From assembly GCA_016714445.1 (NCBI GenBank), contig JADJNF010000001.1:1364001-1428000 (forward strand): a stretch of 64,000 bases of DNA, in the 5' to 3' direction. The translations under genes were made by a program, and so were the position numbers. The notes under the pieces were generated by a model, which saw nothing but the letters and a program-made list of their open reading frames with translations, searched no databases and was not told the DNA's origin. The number at the start of each line of letters is the position of its first letter. The first letter of the stretch is position 1. The stretch comes from Saprospiraceae bacterium. GTDB lineage: Bacteria; Bacteroidota; Bacteroidia; Chitinophagales; Saprospiraceae. Positions 54,898-63,700 of the stretch are shown in pieces.

Positions 54898-55221
54898 TCA
54901 TTTTTTACCTTTATCCGCCACGATTTTGTATGGCGGCTCTGTTGATGGCAACAACCCTGTGCCTTCTACTTTACTTTCAATCTGCGATTGTATGCTACCA
55001 TGCATCACTTCCTGCTTGAGATTCATTGCTCTCCACTTGGTATCCTTTACTTCCTGTTTCAGTGCTTCTATCTTCCTTACGGCTTTTTCTGAAGCATGGG
55101 CATTGGAGATGTAAATAACACCCAACAACGCCAGGTAGCATACAAACGGCAAATTGACAAAAATCCATTCGACCCATTTCAGTCTAAAAAGTGTAGCTTT
55201 CTTATCCTGGAAACTAGTCAT
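54898..55221 (-). CDS. FtsL-like cell division protein
   Basis: 107 residues, short bitopic protein: cytoplasmic N-terminus, membrane helix about 20-40 (NLPFVCYLALLGVIYISNA), then a periplasmic coiled coil (EKAVRKIEALKQEVKDTKWR). Size, topology and place between rsmH and ftsI fit FtsL, which with FtsB/FtsQ activates the septal synthase FtsWI. Primary sequence is poorly conserved, so the call rests on context. It lies 97 bases downstream of rsmH. Confidence 0.85.
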   Translation of the reverse strand: MTSFQDKKATLFRLKWVEWIFVNLPFVCYLALLGVIYISNAHASEKAVRKIEALKQEVKDTKWRAMNLKQEVMHGSIQSQIESKVEGTGLLPSTEPPYKIVADKGKK

Positions 55222-55318
55222 ACACCAATGAATTTATTTTTATTTTATGATTTTATTTTTTCGGGAATATCCTTTTCGAAATATTTAAACTTTGTAAAAT
55301 GTCGGAAAATCAATAACT

Positions 55319-56218
55319 TTATACTTTCTCCGCAATTCTTAATTTTGCACTTCTTGATCTGGCGTTTTCTCTCTGCTCTTTATTTTCTGCCATGATGACC
55401 TTCTTATTAATCAGTACAAATGGTCTGGAAATATTGCCAAATTCATCTTTCTCCATTTCGCCATCAAAATTTCCGGTCTTAAAAAAATTTTTCACTACCC
55501 TGTCTTCGATGCTATGAAATGTGATTACAACAAATCTACCTCCCGGCTTCAATACTTCATATCCTTCTGTAAGCATATCCTTGAGCGCTCCGATCTCATC
55601 ATTCACTTCCATCCTGAGTGCCTGGTAGACTTGTGAAAAATATTTTAATCTAGGACCTAAAACATGCTGATCCAAGACCCTATTGAGATCAAAAGTCGTC
55701 CTGATCTCTGCTACTTTCCCTGCATTCACCAAAGCTTTTGCAAGTGTTTTTGCATTCCTGACTTCACCATAACTACTCAATACATATACCAGCTTTTCTT
55801 CACTATAACTCTGCAATAAAACTGCAGCAGTTAAATCAGCCTGTGTATTCATCCGCATATCCAAAGGTGCATCAAATCGATAAGAAAAACCTCTTTCCGG
55901 CATATCCAGCTGGTGTGAAGAAACACCTAAGTCGGCTAGAATCCCATCCACTTTTTTCACTCCTTCCAATCGTAAAAATCTACGCAGATATCTGAAATTA
56001 GCTTCTATGAGAGTGAATCTTTCATCAACTAAGGCATTAACTACTGCATCAGCATCCTGATCAAAAGCATATAAATGCCCTTTGGCACTTAAGTTATGTA
56101 AAATCGATCTTGAATGTCCGCCGGCTCCAAATGTCAAATCAACATATTTCCCTCCGGGCAGAATATTAAGATTTTCAATACTTTCTTTTAATAATACAGA
56201 AACATGATATTCATTCAT
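55319..56218 (-). CDS. rsmH: 16S rRNA m4C1402 methyltransferase RsmH
   Basis: 299 residues. Landmarks: YHVSVLLKESIENLNI, the SAM site VDLTFGAGGHSRSIL, DGILADLGVSSHQLD with RGFSYRFDAPLDMRM, FQALRMEVNDE-like YQALRMEVNDEIG and VVITFHSIEDRVVK. It methylates N4 of C1402 in 16S rRNA and is almost always second in dcw clusters after mraZ. Two bases separate it from mraZ. Complete. Confidence 0.97.
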   Translation of the reverse strand: MNEYHVSVLLKESIENLNILPGGKYVDLTFGAGGHSRSILHNLSAKGHLYAFDQDADAVVNALVDERFTLIEANFRYLRRFLRLEGVKKVDGILADLGVSSHQLDMPERGFSYRFDAPLDMRMNTQADLTAAVLLQSYSEEKLVYVLSSYGEVRNAKTLAKALVNAGKVAEIRTTFDLNRVLDQHVLGPRLKYFSQVYQALRMEVNDEIGALKDMLTEGYEVLKPGGRFVVITFHSIEDRVVKNFFKTGNFDGEMEKDEFGNISRPFVLINKKVIMAENKEQRENARSRSAKLRIAEKV

Positions 56219-56220
56219 AG

Positions 56221-56700
56221 CTATATATCCTGAGAATTACCCATAGGTTTTATGCCGCCAAATATTGACTCTGCAATTGACCCGAATTCATCCGGTTCGC
56301 TATCCAGCATTTCTTCGTATTTGTCCTTAGCCCAGATTTCTATCTGATTTTGATATGCAAAGAGTACGACATCCTTGTCTATACCTGCATAATCCATCAG
56401 ACTGGCCGGAAGATTTACTCTTTCAGCGGCATCCATCTCGAGCTCGGTCGCACCACGATAAAAATATCTGATTGCCTGCCTCTGTTGTGTACTGTAAATA
56501 TTGAGTTGATTAATCTCGTTCGTCTTCATTTCCCAAACATCATTGGGATACAACATTAAATGTTTTTCAAATCCACGGTTGATTGTAAACCTGAGATTTC
56601 CGTCGCCTCCGATTTGCCTGATAATTGCCGCTGGCAATTTGAGCCTTCCTTTGGCATCAAGTTTACACTCATATTCTCCTGTGAATTGATATTGTTTCAC
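56221..56700 (-). CDS. mraZ: transcriptional regulator MraZ
   Basis: 159 residues from a GTG at 56700 (VKQYQFTGEYECKLDAKGRL, Val read as Met). An open frame extends to 56817, but the -7 box and MraZ boxes lie inside that extension and the extra residues match no MraZ, so GTG is preferred. Two AbrB/SpoVT-like repeats are seen: FTGEYECKLDAKGRLKLPA and ELEMDAAERVNLPASL. MraZ binds TGGGN repeats upstream of itself and represses the dcw operon in several bacteria. First gene of the 13-gene cluster. Confidence 0.9.
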   Translation of the reverse strand: MKQYQFTGEYECKLDAKGRLKLPAAIIRQIGGDGNLRFTINRGFEKHLMLYPNDVWEMKTNEINQLNIYSTQQRQAIRYFYRGATELEMDAAERVNLPASLMDYAGIDKDVVLFAYQNQIEIWAKDKYEEMLDSEPDEFGSIAESIFGGIKPMGNSQDI

Positions 56701-56721
56701 ACTTTCTGTTGGTTGATAGGT

Positions 56722-56752
56722 CAAAGATATGTTCGTTTCCCACTTTCTCCCA
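56722..56752 (-). promoter_or_regulatory. dcw promoter with two MraZ boxes
   Basis: On the minus strand the -7 box TATCTTTG (56729 down to 56722) is a perfect TAnnTTTG. Upstream of it, TGGGA is repeated twice with a 10-base period (56752-56748 and 56742-56738), the pattern of MraZ binding boxes known from other phyla. MraZ bound here would cover the region between -33 and -7. No good -33 TTTG was found at 19-21 bases. Confidence 0.65.
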
Positions 56753-56808
56753 CTTTTTACCAAAAATAATTCAAAATATATATATAATTTTTTTAATCTA
56801 TTGATGTG

Positions 56809-56849
56809 TGTAATCAAATGTATTACACATTGTAAATAATTTGATTACA
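56809..56849. repeat. 41-base nested palindrome upstream of mraZ
   Basis: TGTAATCAAAT (56809-56819) is repeated inverted as ATTTGATTACA (56839-56849). Between them TTACA-CAT-TGTAA shares the same centre (56829). The two arms are perfect, three mismatched base pairs separate the inner and outer stems. It may be an operator for a dimeric or tetrameric regulator, or form a cruciform. Confidence 0.6.
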
Positions 56850-57306
56850 AAACAAGAAAAAAGCAGTGATTTGGTAATATTTTAAGGCGATTGCCTTTTC
56901 TCAGGTTGGTTTTAAATATTAAGCAAAATTATATATATTTAATATAACATTCAAGCATATGTATGAAAAATTGAAAAATAAAGTATAATACATATATATA
57001 AATATAATGTGAAGATATGATAGTGAAAAATTCTATATAATTAATATTATAGATAAACATAATGTGAAACAAAGATTTTCCAAAGTAAAAGTGTATATGC
57101 CTTCATCACCATACACTCACTTTAGATTACTTTTATTTGAATTCATTCAGCCTTTTGACAGATTGTAAAATGTTACCTTCTCAGCAATTGATAAAATGTT
57201 TTTAGACCCGGCATATATATTTTCTAATACTATTTAATTATATTTGTGTGGAATACGAGTGATCTTCTGATTCTGTAATAAATATCTGATTACAATATAA
57301 TATATC
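56850..57306. other. AT-rich spacer between mraZ and the NYN gene
   Basis: No gene or RNA was recognised. The stretch 56930-57060 is almost pure A/T with repeated TATATA and two copies of ATAATGTGAA (near 57005 and 57059). It separates two divergent units and so contains at least the promoter of the NYN gene, not identifiable by a clear -7 box. Confidence 0.5.
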
Positions 57307-58053
57307 ATGAAAGACCAACGACTGGCAGTATTGATAGATGCGGATAATGTTCCTTATTCCAATATAAAAGAAATGCTTGAGGAAATTGCCAAAAATGGTA
57401 CACCTACCATTAAAAGAATTTATGCTGACTGGACCAAACCAACCGTCTCTGGATGGAAAAATGTTTTGCTGGAGCACGCCATTACTCCCATTCAGCAATA
57501 TAGTTATACCACAGGAAAAAATTCCAGTGACAGTGCGCTGATCATAGATGCCATGGATATATTGTATTCTGACAAAGTGGATGGCTTTTGTATCGTCTCC
57601 AGTGACAGCGATTTTACCAGACTGGCTATCCGGCTGCGTGAAGCGGGAATGAAAGTAATAGGTATAGGGCAAAAAAAGACACCTCAACCCTTCATTACCG
57701 CATGTGACAAATTTGTGTATATAGAGATATTAAAAATGGAAAGTATTTCTGAATCTGAAACTACAACTCAGGTCAAAGGAAAAGCTAAAATTCAACCAAA
57801 AGCACTTAACAGGATAGATCAAACCCTGATCAAATTGCTGACGGAAAGTGTGGCAGATTTGGCTGATGAAAGCGGATGGACATTTCTGGGAGAACTCGGC
57901 AACTTTATACTTAAAAATAAAGCTGATTTTGACCCAAGAAATTATGGATTTCCCAAATTATTACCGCTCATAAAGAGCACTAAAAAATTTATTATTGACG
58001 AAAGAATCGCCGGAAATAACAATATCAGGCATATATATCTTAAAGTAAAATAA
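57307..58053 (+). CDS. NYN-domain (LabA/DUF88) protein with OST-HTH/LOTUS C-terminus
   Basis: 248 residues. The NYN domain (about 5-150, PIN-like fold) has acidic residues in LIDADNVPYSNIKEML, SSDSALIIDAMDILYS and FCIVSSDSDFTRL, which would hold metal for RNase action. From about 170 an OST-HTH/LOTUS domain follows (TLIKLLTESVADLADESGW, GFPKLLPLIKSTKKF), an RNA-binding fold. This pairing is known in bacteria and may cleave or process RNA. It diverges from mraZ. Precise target unknown. Confidence 0.88.
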   Translation: MKDQRLAVLIDADNVPYSNIKEMLEEIAKNGTPTIKRIYADWTKPTVSGWKNVLLEHAITPIQQYSYTTGKNSSDSALIIDAMDILYSDKVDGFCIVSSDSDFTRLAIRLREAGMKVIGIGQKKTPQPFITACDKFVYIEILKMESISESETTTQVKGKAKIQPKALNRIDQTLIKLLTESVADLADESGWTFLGELGNFILKNKADFDPRNYGFPKLLPLIKSTKKFIIDERIAGNNNIRHIYLKVK

Positions 58054-58080
58054 TAAGATTAAAGAAAACTCCATACTGAC

Positions 58081-58890
58081 TTAAATGTCGCGTTTCATAA
58101 AACTTTTGTAGGCGATAAATATGAAAATGGAACTATACAAAACGGTCATACCCATGGCATGTGAATATGGTAAAAGAATACTGAAGTCCCATTCTTTGTT
58201 TACAAAGTAGTCCGGCAGCTTAAACAATGGAAACGGCATAAGGTCTTCAATGCTATTCATAGGCCAGTAATTGCGGCTTGAGTTTTTGAAATAATACACA
58301 TGGATAAGCATAAAAATAGGTTCCAGCATCATGACATATAGAAAATAAAAAAGTATGGTCAGTGTTCCTTTTCTGATAAGAAAAGCCAGCATAAGTGCAA
58401 AACTCATATATCCGATACAAAGCAAAAAATATCTCACAATCGCAAAATTGTTGTCCATTATTAACTCCAGATCATATCCATCAGTGTTAACTATACCAAT
58501 GAGAATGGTCGAAATGGTGTAAAGAATCGTTGCAACTACTGCCATAGTAAGTATGGAAAACAACTTAGAATAAAAGAATTCTTTTCTGGTCATGCCGATA
58601 ATAATATTTTGTCTCATAGTCCTGTTACTGACTTCAGATGCTACAATATGAATGGCCAGAAATCCTAGACAAAAAGGGACCAGCCAGTTTCCTATATACC
58701 CCTGGTAATCCCATACAGATGGAAATTCATAAAATACCTTTGAACTGGGCATGGGAGGTGGCATATCCTTAAATGCGTCCTTTCCCGCCAGGATTACAAA
58801 CGGTGCAATTAAAACATATATTAGTCCCAATGCCCGGAACACCGCATTTGAACTAAATTTTTTCCATTCGAGCAACAGAAGATCTTTCAT
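58081..58890 (-). CDS. orphan ABC-2-type transporter permease
   Basis: 269 residues with six membrane helices: N-terminal helix about 17-35 (LIYVLIAPFVILAG), then paired helices at 72-88, 115-138, 155-185 and 180-210, and the last about 240-258. The motif VASEVSNRTMRQNIIIGMTR is typical of ABC-2 permeases that need a separate ATPase. No ATPase gene is adjacent in 57-60 kb. It converges with the NYN gene (27 bases between ends). Exporter substrate unknown; it may use an ATPase encoded elsewhere. Confidence 0.82.
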   Translation of the reverse strand: MKDLLLLEWKKFSSNAVFRALGLIYVLIAPFVILAGKDAFKDMPPPMPSSKVFYEFPSVWDYQGYIGNWLVPFCLGFLAIHIVASEVSNRTMRQNIIIGMTRKEFFYSKLFSILTMAVVATILYTISTILIGIVNTDGYDLELIMDNNFAIVRYFLLCIGYMSFALMLAFLIRKGTLTILFYFLYVMMLEPIFMLIHVYYFKNSSRNYWPMNSIEDLMPFPLFKLPDYFVNKEWDFSILLPYSHAMGMTVLYSSIFIFIAYKSFMKRDI

Positions 58891-59083
58891 TTTATTTTGT
58901 CTGATTATTCAGCAAAATTAATCTTTAATGTGGAATATACAGCTATGAAAAAAGGATATTACGACCAACCAATGAATTGAAACGCTCAATCATTCATTTT
59001 TACAGGGCAAATTATAAAATTTATTCCCAGTAAAAGTGGGCATATTACAGATGTGAAGGACTGGAACGAGAAATAAGTTGGAA

Positions 59084-59120
59084 TAAAAAAAGCTCCCGGG
59101 CTATGGGGGACCTCGGGAGC
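59084..59120 (-). terminator. GC-rich terminator in the 0.9-kb non-coding stretch
   Basis: GCTCCCG (59092-59098) and CGGGAGC (59114-59120) pair around a C-rich loop; on the minus strand seven Ts follow. The nearest minus-strand gene starts at 58890, downstream. So the hairpin ends a transcript that begins to the right of 59120 and contains no protein gene: a candidate small RNA. Confidence 0.6.
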
Positions 59121-59832
59121 GACATGTTTTCGGAATGAGATATTAAAATAAAATCAAATATGATGCCACATTATACTAAGGACTAAATTGTTTATGTTTT
59201 CGGTTGGATTGGGAATGAGATGGTTTATCAAATCAATAGTTTTTTGTTAAAAGACTCTAATATATTTACATAGAAAGATTGGTTTACTTTGGATATGCTT
59301 ATACAATAATCCTATAGCTATTAAATCGAAAATTTTATATTACTTAAGAAGGCTTTCTCATATGTATAATACAAATTAATTCTACTTCCTCTATAAAGAC
59401 GATATACTTATGTTATTATAATGATTGATGCTCAAGACGATATATGTCCTGAAATTAAATCACTTTAAAGAAATGAAAAGGTCGTCTTTATCAAATCGAT
59501 ATATAGGTAACTGAAAGTTTCTCCAACCAATTTATATTGAGTTTAAATGTTTTATCATTGCCAATCAAAAAATTTTAAAAGAAAATAAAAAATATTATTA
59601 CAAACAAAATATAATACATCAATATGATTTACAATGCTTTACGTAATTTTTATTAGTTTGTATTTAGATATATACGTTTACAAATGTATCTATACGTATA
59701 AAAAACGAATACGAAATTGTTCTGCCTACATCTTTGCATCGTCAATCGAACGGAAGTTCAAATATTTGTTTCACTCGTCCGCTATATTAAATAAATAAAA
59801 AGACATATGGCGGATACAAATTATTACACATC
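59121..59832. other. AT-rich non-coding leader with short repeats
   Basis: No gene was recognised in these 700 bases. AAGACGATATA occurs at 59396-59406 and 59434-59444, and ATAAAGACGA (59393-59402) returns inverted as TCGTCTTTAT (59482-59491). The stretch contains candidate promoters for the SSB gene (for example TACATCTTTGC near 59728). 58891-59083 likewise shows nothing recognisable. Confidence 0.45.
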
Positions 59833-60201
59833 ATGAATAACAACATTAAGAATTCAGTACATCTGCTTGGAAATGTAGGTAAAGACGTAGTACTTACATC
59901 ATTCGAAAACGGCAATAAAAAAGCCAGTGCCATCATCGCCACCAACGAGTTTTACAACAACAAAAATGGTGAAAAAATAAAAAAAACTGTGTGGCATAAG
60001 ATCATTGCCTGGGGCAAAACGGCTGAAAATCTTGCATCATACTTAAACAAAGGAGCTGAAGTCTCAATACACGGCAAGCTGTCCAACCGTTCATATACAG
60101 ATGTCAATGGAAATATAAAGTATATCACTGAAATCGTGGTCACAGATTTTTTCAAATTGAGCAAAAAACAAGCATCACAACCGGAAGCAGTTCCCTTTTA
60201 A
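59833..60201 (+). CDS. single-stranded DNA-binding protein, first of a tandem pair
   Basis: 122 residues, an OB-fold SSB. Landmarks: NSVHLLGNVGKDVVL, ASAIIATNEFY, TVWHKIIAWGKTAENLASYL and GAEVSIHGKLSNRSYTDVNG. The disordered Gly/Pro/Gln tail and acidic DDDIPF tip of usual SSBs are missing; the chain just ends EAVPF, a weak relic of the tip. It coats ssDNA and normally recruits repair proteins through the tip. The next SSB begins 56 bases downstream. Whether one or both serve replication cannot be told. Confidence 0.9.
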   Translation: MNNNIKNSVHLLGNVGKDVVLTSFENGNKKASAIIATNEFYNNKNGEKIKKTVWHKIIAWGKTAENLASYLNKGAEVSIHGKLSNRSYTDVNGNIKYITEIVVTDFFKLSKKQASQPEAVPF

Positions 60202-60257
60202 GCATACATTAAAGCAACTTATAATTATTTATTTTAAACTTATAAAACAAAAATATC

Positions 60258-60599
60258 ATGGCAAATACACTTAAAAACTCAGTACAACTGATCGGTAACA
60301 TGGGAAAAGATGTTATAATATCCTCATTTGACAATGGAACTAAAAAGGCTAATATGGTCCTCGCCACCAATGATTTTTATACCAATAATAAAGGTGAAAA
60401 AATTAAACAAACAGAATGGCATAGTTTGGTAGCGTGGGGAAAAACGGCAGAATTAATGGCCGAAACTTTGACCAAAGGCAATGAAGTGGCTATTCAGGGA
60501 AAACTTAGCAGTAGGTCTTATGATGGTAAAGATGGTTTGACCAAATATGTGACCGAAATTATTGTGCATGATTTTTTTAGAATAGCTAAAACTTCCTGA
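60258..60599 (+). CDS. single-stranded DNA-binding protein, second of a tandem pair
   Basis: 113 residues, about 55-60% identical by eye to the preceding SSB, so they arose by duplication. It keeps NSVQLIGNMGKDVII, MVLATNDFYTN, TEWHSLVAWGKTAELMA and NEVAIQGKLSSRSYD. It ends FFRIAKTS right after the OB-fold with no acidic tail at all. Without a tip it cannot bind partners the usual way; it may co-assemble with the first SSB. A strong terminator follows 17 bases later. Confidence 0.9.
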   Translation: MANTLKNSVQLIGNMGKDVIISSFDNGTKKANMVLATNDFYTNNKGEKIKQTEWHSLVAWGKTAELMAETLTKGNEVAIQGKLSSRSYDGKDGLTKYVTEIIVHDFFRIAKTS

Positions 60600-60616
60600 T
60601 TAGTTAAAAAATTTAC

Positions 60617-60654
60617 CGCTATGTTACAGCTTTTGTAACATAGCGATATTTTTT
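60617..60654 (+). terminator. perfect 12-base hairpin terminator after the SSB pair
   Basis: CGCTATGTTACA (60617-60628) pairs perfectly with TGTAACATAGCG (60634-60645), loop GCTTT, and six Ts follow (60649-60654). It ends the SSB transcript and isolates the helicase gene. Confidence 0.9.
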
Positions 60655-60690
60655 CCATATAGTGCTGATTTGGTCAATACTTACAGCAAG

Positions 60691-60722
60691 TTTGTATATG
60701 CCCGCCAATAAAATTACCTTTA
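60691..60722 (+). promoter_or_regulatory. promoter of the Dna2-like gene
   Basis: TTTG (60691-60694) and TACCTTTA (60715-60722) are separated by 20 bases, close to the Bacteroidota -33/-7 consensus (TTTG, TAnnTTTG). The ATG at 60768 is 45 bases downstream. Confidence 0.5.
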
Positions 60723-60767
60723 TGCTTCAAATAAAATTAACCAATCAACCAACTTCAAATCAAGCGG

Positions 60768-63700
60768 ATGGAAACTTCTGAACATAAAAAATTACTGGTT
60801 GTCCAACTGGAAAAGATCCAAAATCATACTATATGGTCTGATTTTCAAAAAAACAAAGCGCTGTTTGAATTACTCGCGCTCATCCTGGAAGAAGCCACAA
60901 AAGAAGAAAGGATCAATTTTACGACCTTATTTTCCAGATTGGCATATACCGGCGCCCGGTTCCAATTAAATGTACAAACATTGCATTATTGTCATTTATT
61001 TAGAAAGGCCCATGAACAAGGTAATATCAGATCTGAAAATGAAACCAATTATACCCATCTTGGTATTTATATCTGTAGCAGGTTATTGCATGAAATATTT
61101 AAAATTCATTTACCTGAGTCAAATTTAAAATTAGACGAGTCACTCAAAACCATCTTCCAGAAGGACAAAAGGAAAACCATCGGATTCAAACGAGTTGTAG
61201 AAGCTGTTTTATTTGAGATTGATGATAAAAATAAAACCCTTCACTTTTATGATGATGAAGACCCATCGATTGAAAAAATTGCCTTATACGATATACATGA
61301 CAAAAATGAGCAATTCAATCAGAACATCGAATCGCTTAGAAAAACTTTTGTCCTGCCTGTTCACATCAATTTTATAGATGTTGACATCAGGGAAGATGGA
61401 ATGTATATTCCACTTGGATTTATCATTCAACCGGACCATTTAGTTGATGTCACCGCCGTCTCGGAATGCTTTAAAGAATATGGAGCCGAACCATTTTTGT
61501 ACCTTATTTCAAAATTTAAACCATCAGAAGCATCTGCTCCCTTGATGACTGGAAATCTGGTAAATCTCATGCTTGACAATCTGATATCAAATCCTGATTC
61601 AGCATTCAAAACCATGCTTTCAGGTATGTTTCGAAGTAATCCTTTGGGATTTGCGATTCTGGATGATCAATCATTAATGCATCTGATAGCAAAGCTGACA
61701 GAACATTATAATAATCTCAAGTTTACGGTAAATCATGAGTTTAAAAATTTCAATATAAACCGGGATAATATATTTCTTGAACCTTCCTTTTATTCCAGAG
61801 ATTATGGAATTCAAGGTCGTCTTGACCTGCTGCATCAGAAGAATGATACATCAATCTATGATATTATAGAATTGAAGAGTGGTAAAACCTTTAAACCCAA
61901 CGTATATGGAATCAATGCAAGCCACTATATCCAAACTTTGCTCTATGATCTCATGATAAAATCAGCTTTTGAGCCCAAAACGAAATCATTTAATTACATC
62001 CTTTATTCAAAAGAAAGTGATAAACCATTGCGTTTTGCACCACCTGTAAGAGCACAACAATTTGAAGCCATGAAACTCCGAAATGATATTCTGGCCATTG
62101 AGCAAAAACTTCAAAAATTGGATGAAGATAATAGTTTACTTTCCTATATCAAACCTGAAAACTTCCCCAGACTAAAAGGATTCAATATAAAAGATGTAGA
62201 AAATTTTATTAACATTTATTCATCCCTTAAACCATATGAAAAGGCATATTTTGATCATTTTACGGCCTTTATTGCAAAAGAACAGGCATTATCTAAAACG
62301 GGAGAACATGGCGTGAACAAGTCCAACGGACATGCTGCACTTTGGCTGGAAACTGATGATGATAAAAAAGATCGTTTTGCTATTCTTACCGGGCTCACAA
62401 TATTAGAAAACAAGTCTACTGAAGATGATGCTTATATCACTTTTGTTCGCGACCAGCAAGATCTGTCTCTGGTAAACTTCAGGATAGGCGATATCGGCGT
62501 TCTCTACCCTTCGGGTAAAAATCAACAAAAATCTGTACTTAAAAATCAAATCTTTAAATGTACCATTACACAGCTTACCGCTGAATCTGTAGAAGTAAAA
62601 CTCAGAAATAAACAGTATAATCAAATATTGTTTACCCAAAATAATGAATGGAATATCGAGCAGGACAGCCTTGATAGTGGATTTAACTCAATGTACAAGA
62701 GCCTCTTCATGTGGGCTGCCGCTCCTTTGGAATTCAGGTCTTTGTATTTAGGTATAACTGCTCCCGTATTTCATAAAGACACCAAAAAAGCCATATTTAG
62801 TCATGAAGTCACTCCATCGCAAGAAGAATTGCTGAATAAAATCATAGCAACTAAAAACTATTTTCTTTTGTGGGGACCACCGGGCACTGGAAAGACAAGT
62901 GTTATGATAAAGAATCTGGTAGCGCATCTGCATGACCAGACCAACGAAAATATTTTGTTATTGGCATATACCAATCGCGCTGTCGATGAGATTTGTGATG
63001 CCGTCATCCGGATTTCATCAGATTATAAAGATAAATTCATCAGATTAGGCAGTCGTGTGTCCGCAGGGGAACAATATGCCAGCCAATTGCTGGACCAAAA
63101 AATAAAAAGTTTAAGTACCCGTCAGGACATTTTAAATCTATTGCAGGAAAAAAGAATCTTTATATCAACCGTTTCAAGCATTGTAAACAGAACAGAACTT
63201 TTTAATCTGAAAGAATTTGATACCGTGATTATCGATGAAGCATCTCAAATTCTTGAGCCTATGTTGTGTGGTTTACTTTCCAGATTTAAACGATACATCC
63301 TTATTGGAGACCATAAACAACTGCCTGCTGTGGTGGTTCAGGATGCAATAAAAAGCAAGATAAAACATGAAGAGTTAAATCATCTTGGCATCGGTAACAC
63401 ACGAACTTCACTATTTGAGCGCTTATACTTACAAGTGGTGCGTAATAACTGGCATCAAGCCTATGGTATACTTGAACAACAAGGAAGAATGCATGATACC
63501 TTGATGGATTTTCCAAATAAACATTTTTATGATGGCAAACTCCATTTGATACCAGGATCAAAAAGGCAAACCGCTCCATTATTTTTTGAAATTTGTTGTG
63601 ATGAAACCAAATATCTTCAGCAAAGAAAAGTATTTATTGATACCAATGAAGATGAAGAAATCAATTGGAAAACAAACATAAACGAAGCCAATGCCTGTGT

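Noticed and set aside
56701..56817. N-terminal extension of the mraZ frame
   Set aside because: Contains the -7 box and MraZ boxes and no family-like sequence.
57000..57070. twin ATAATGTGAA as iterons
   Set aside because: Only two copies of a low-complexity AT word in an AT-rich gap; not enough for an origin or operator claim.
59720..59740. TACATCTTTGC as a -7 box for the SSB gene
   Set aside because: Spacing between TA and TTTG is four bases rather than two; kept only as a weak candidate.
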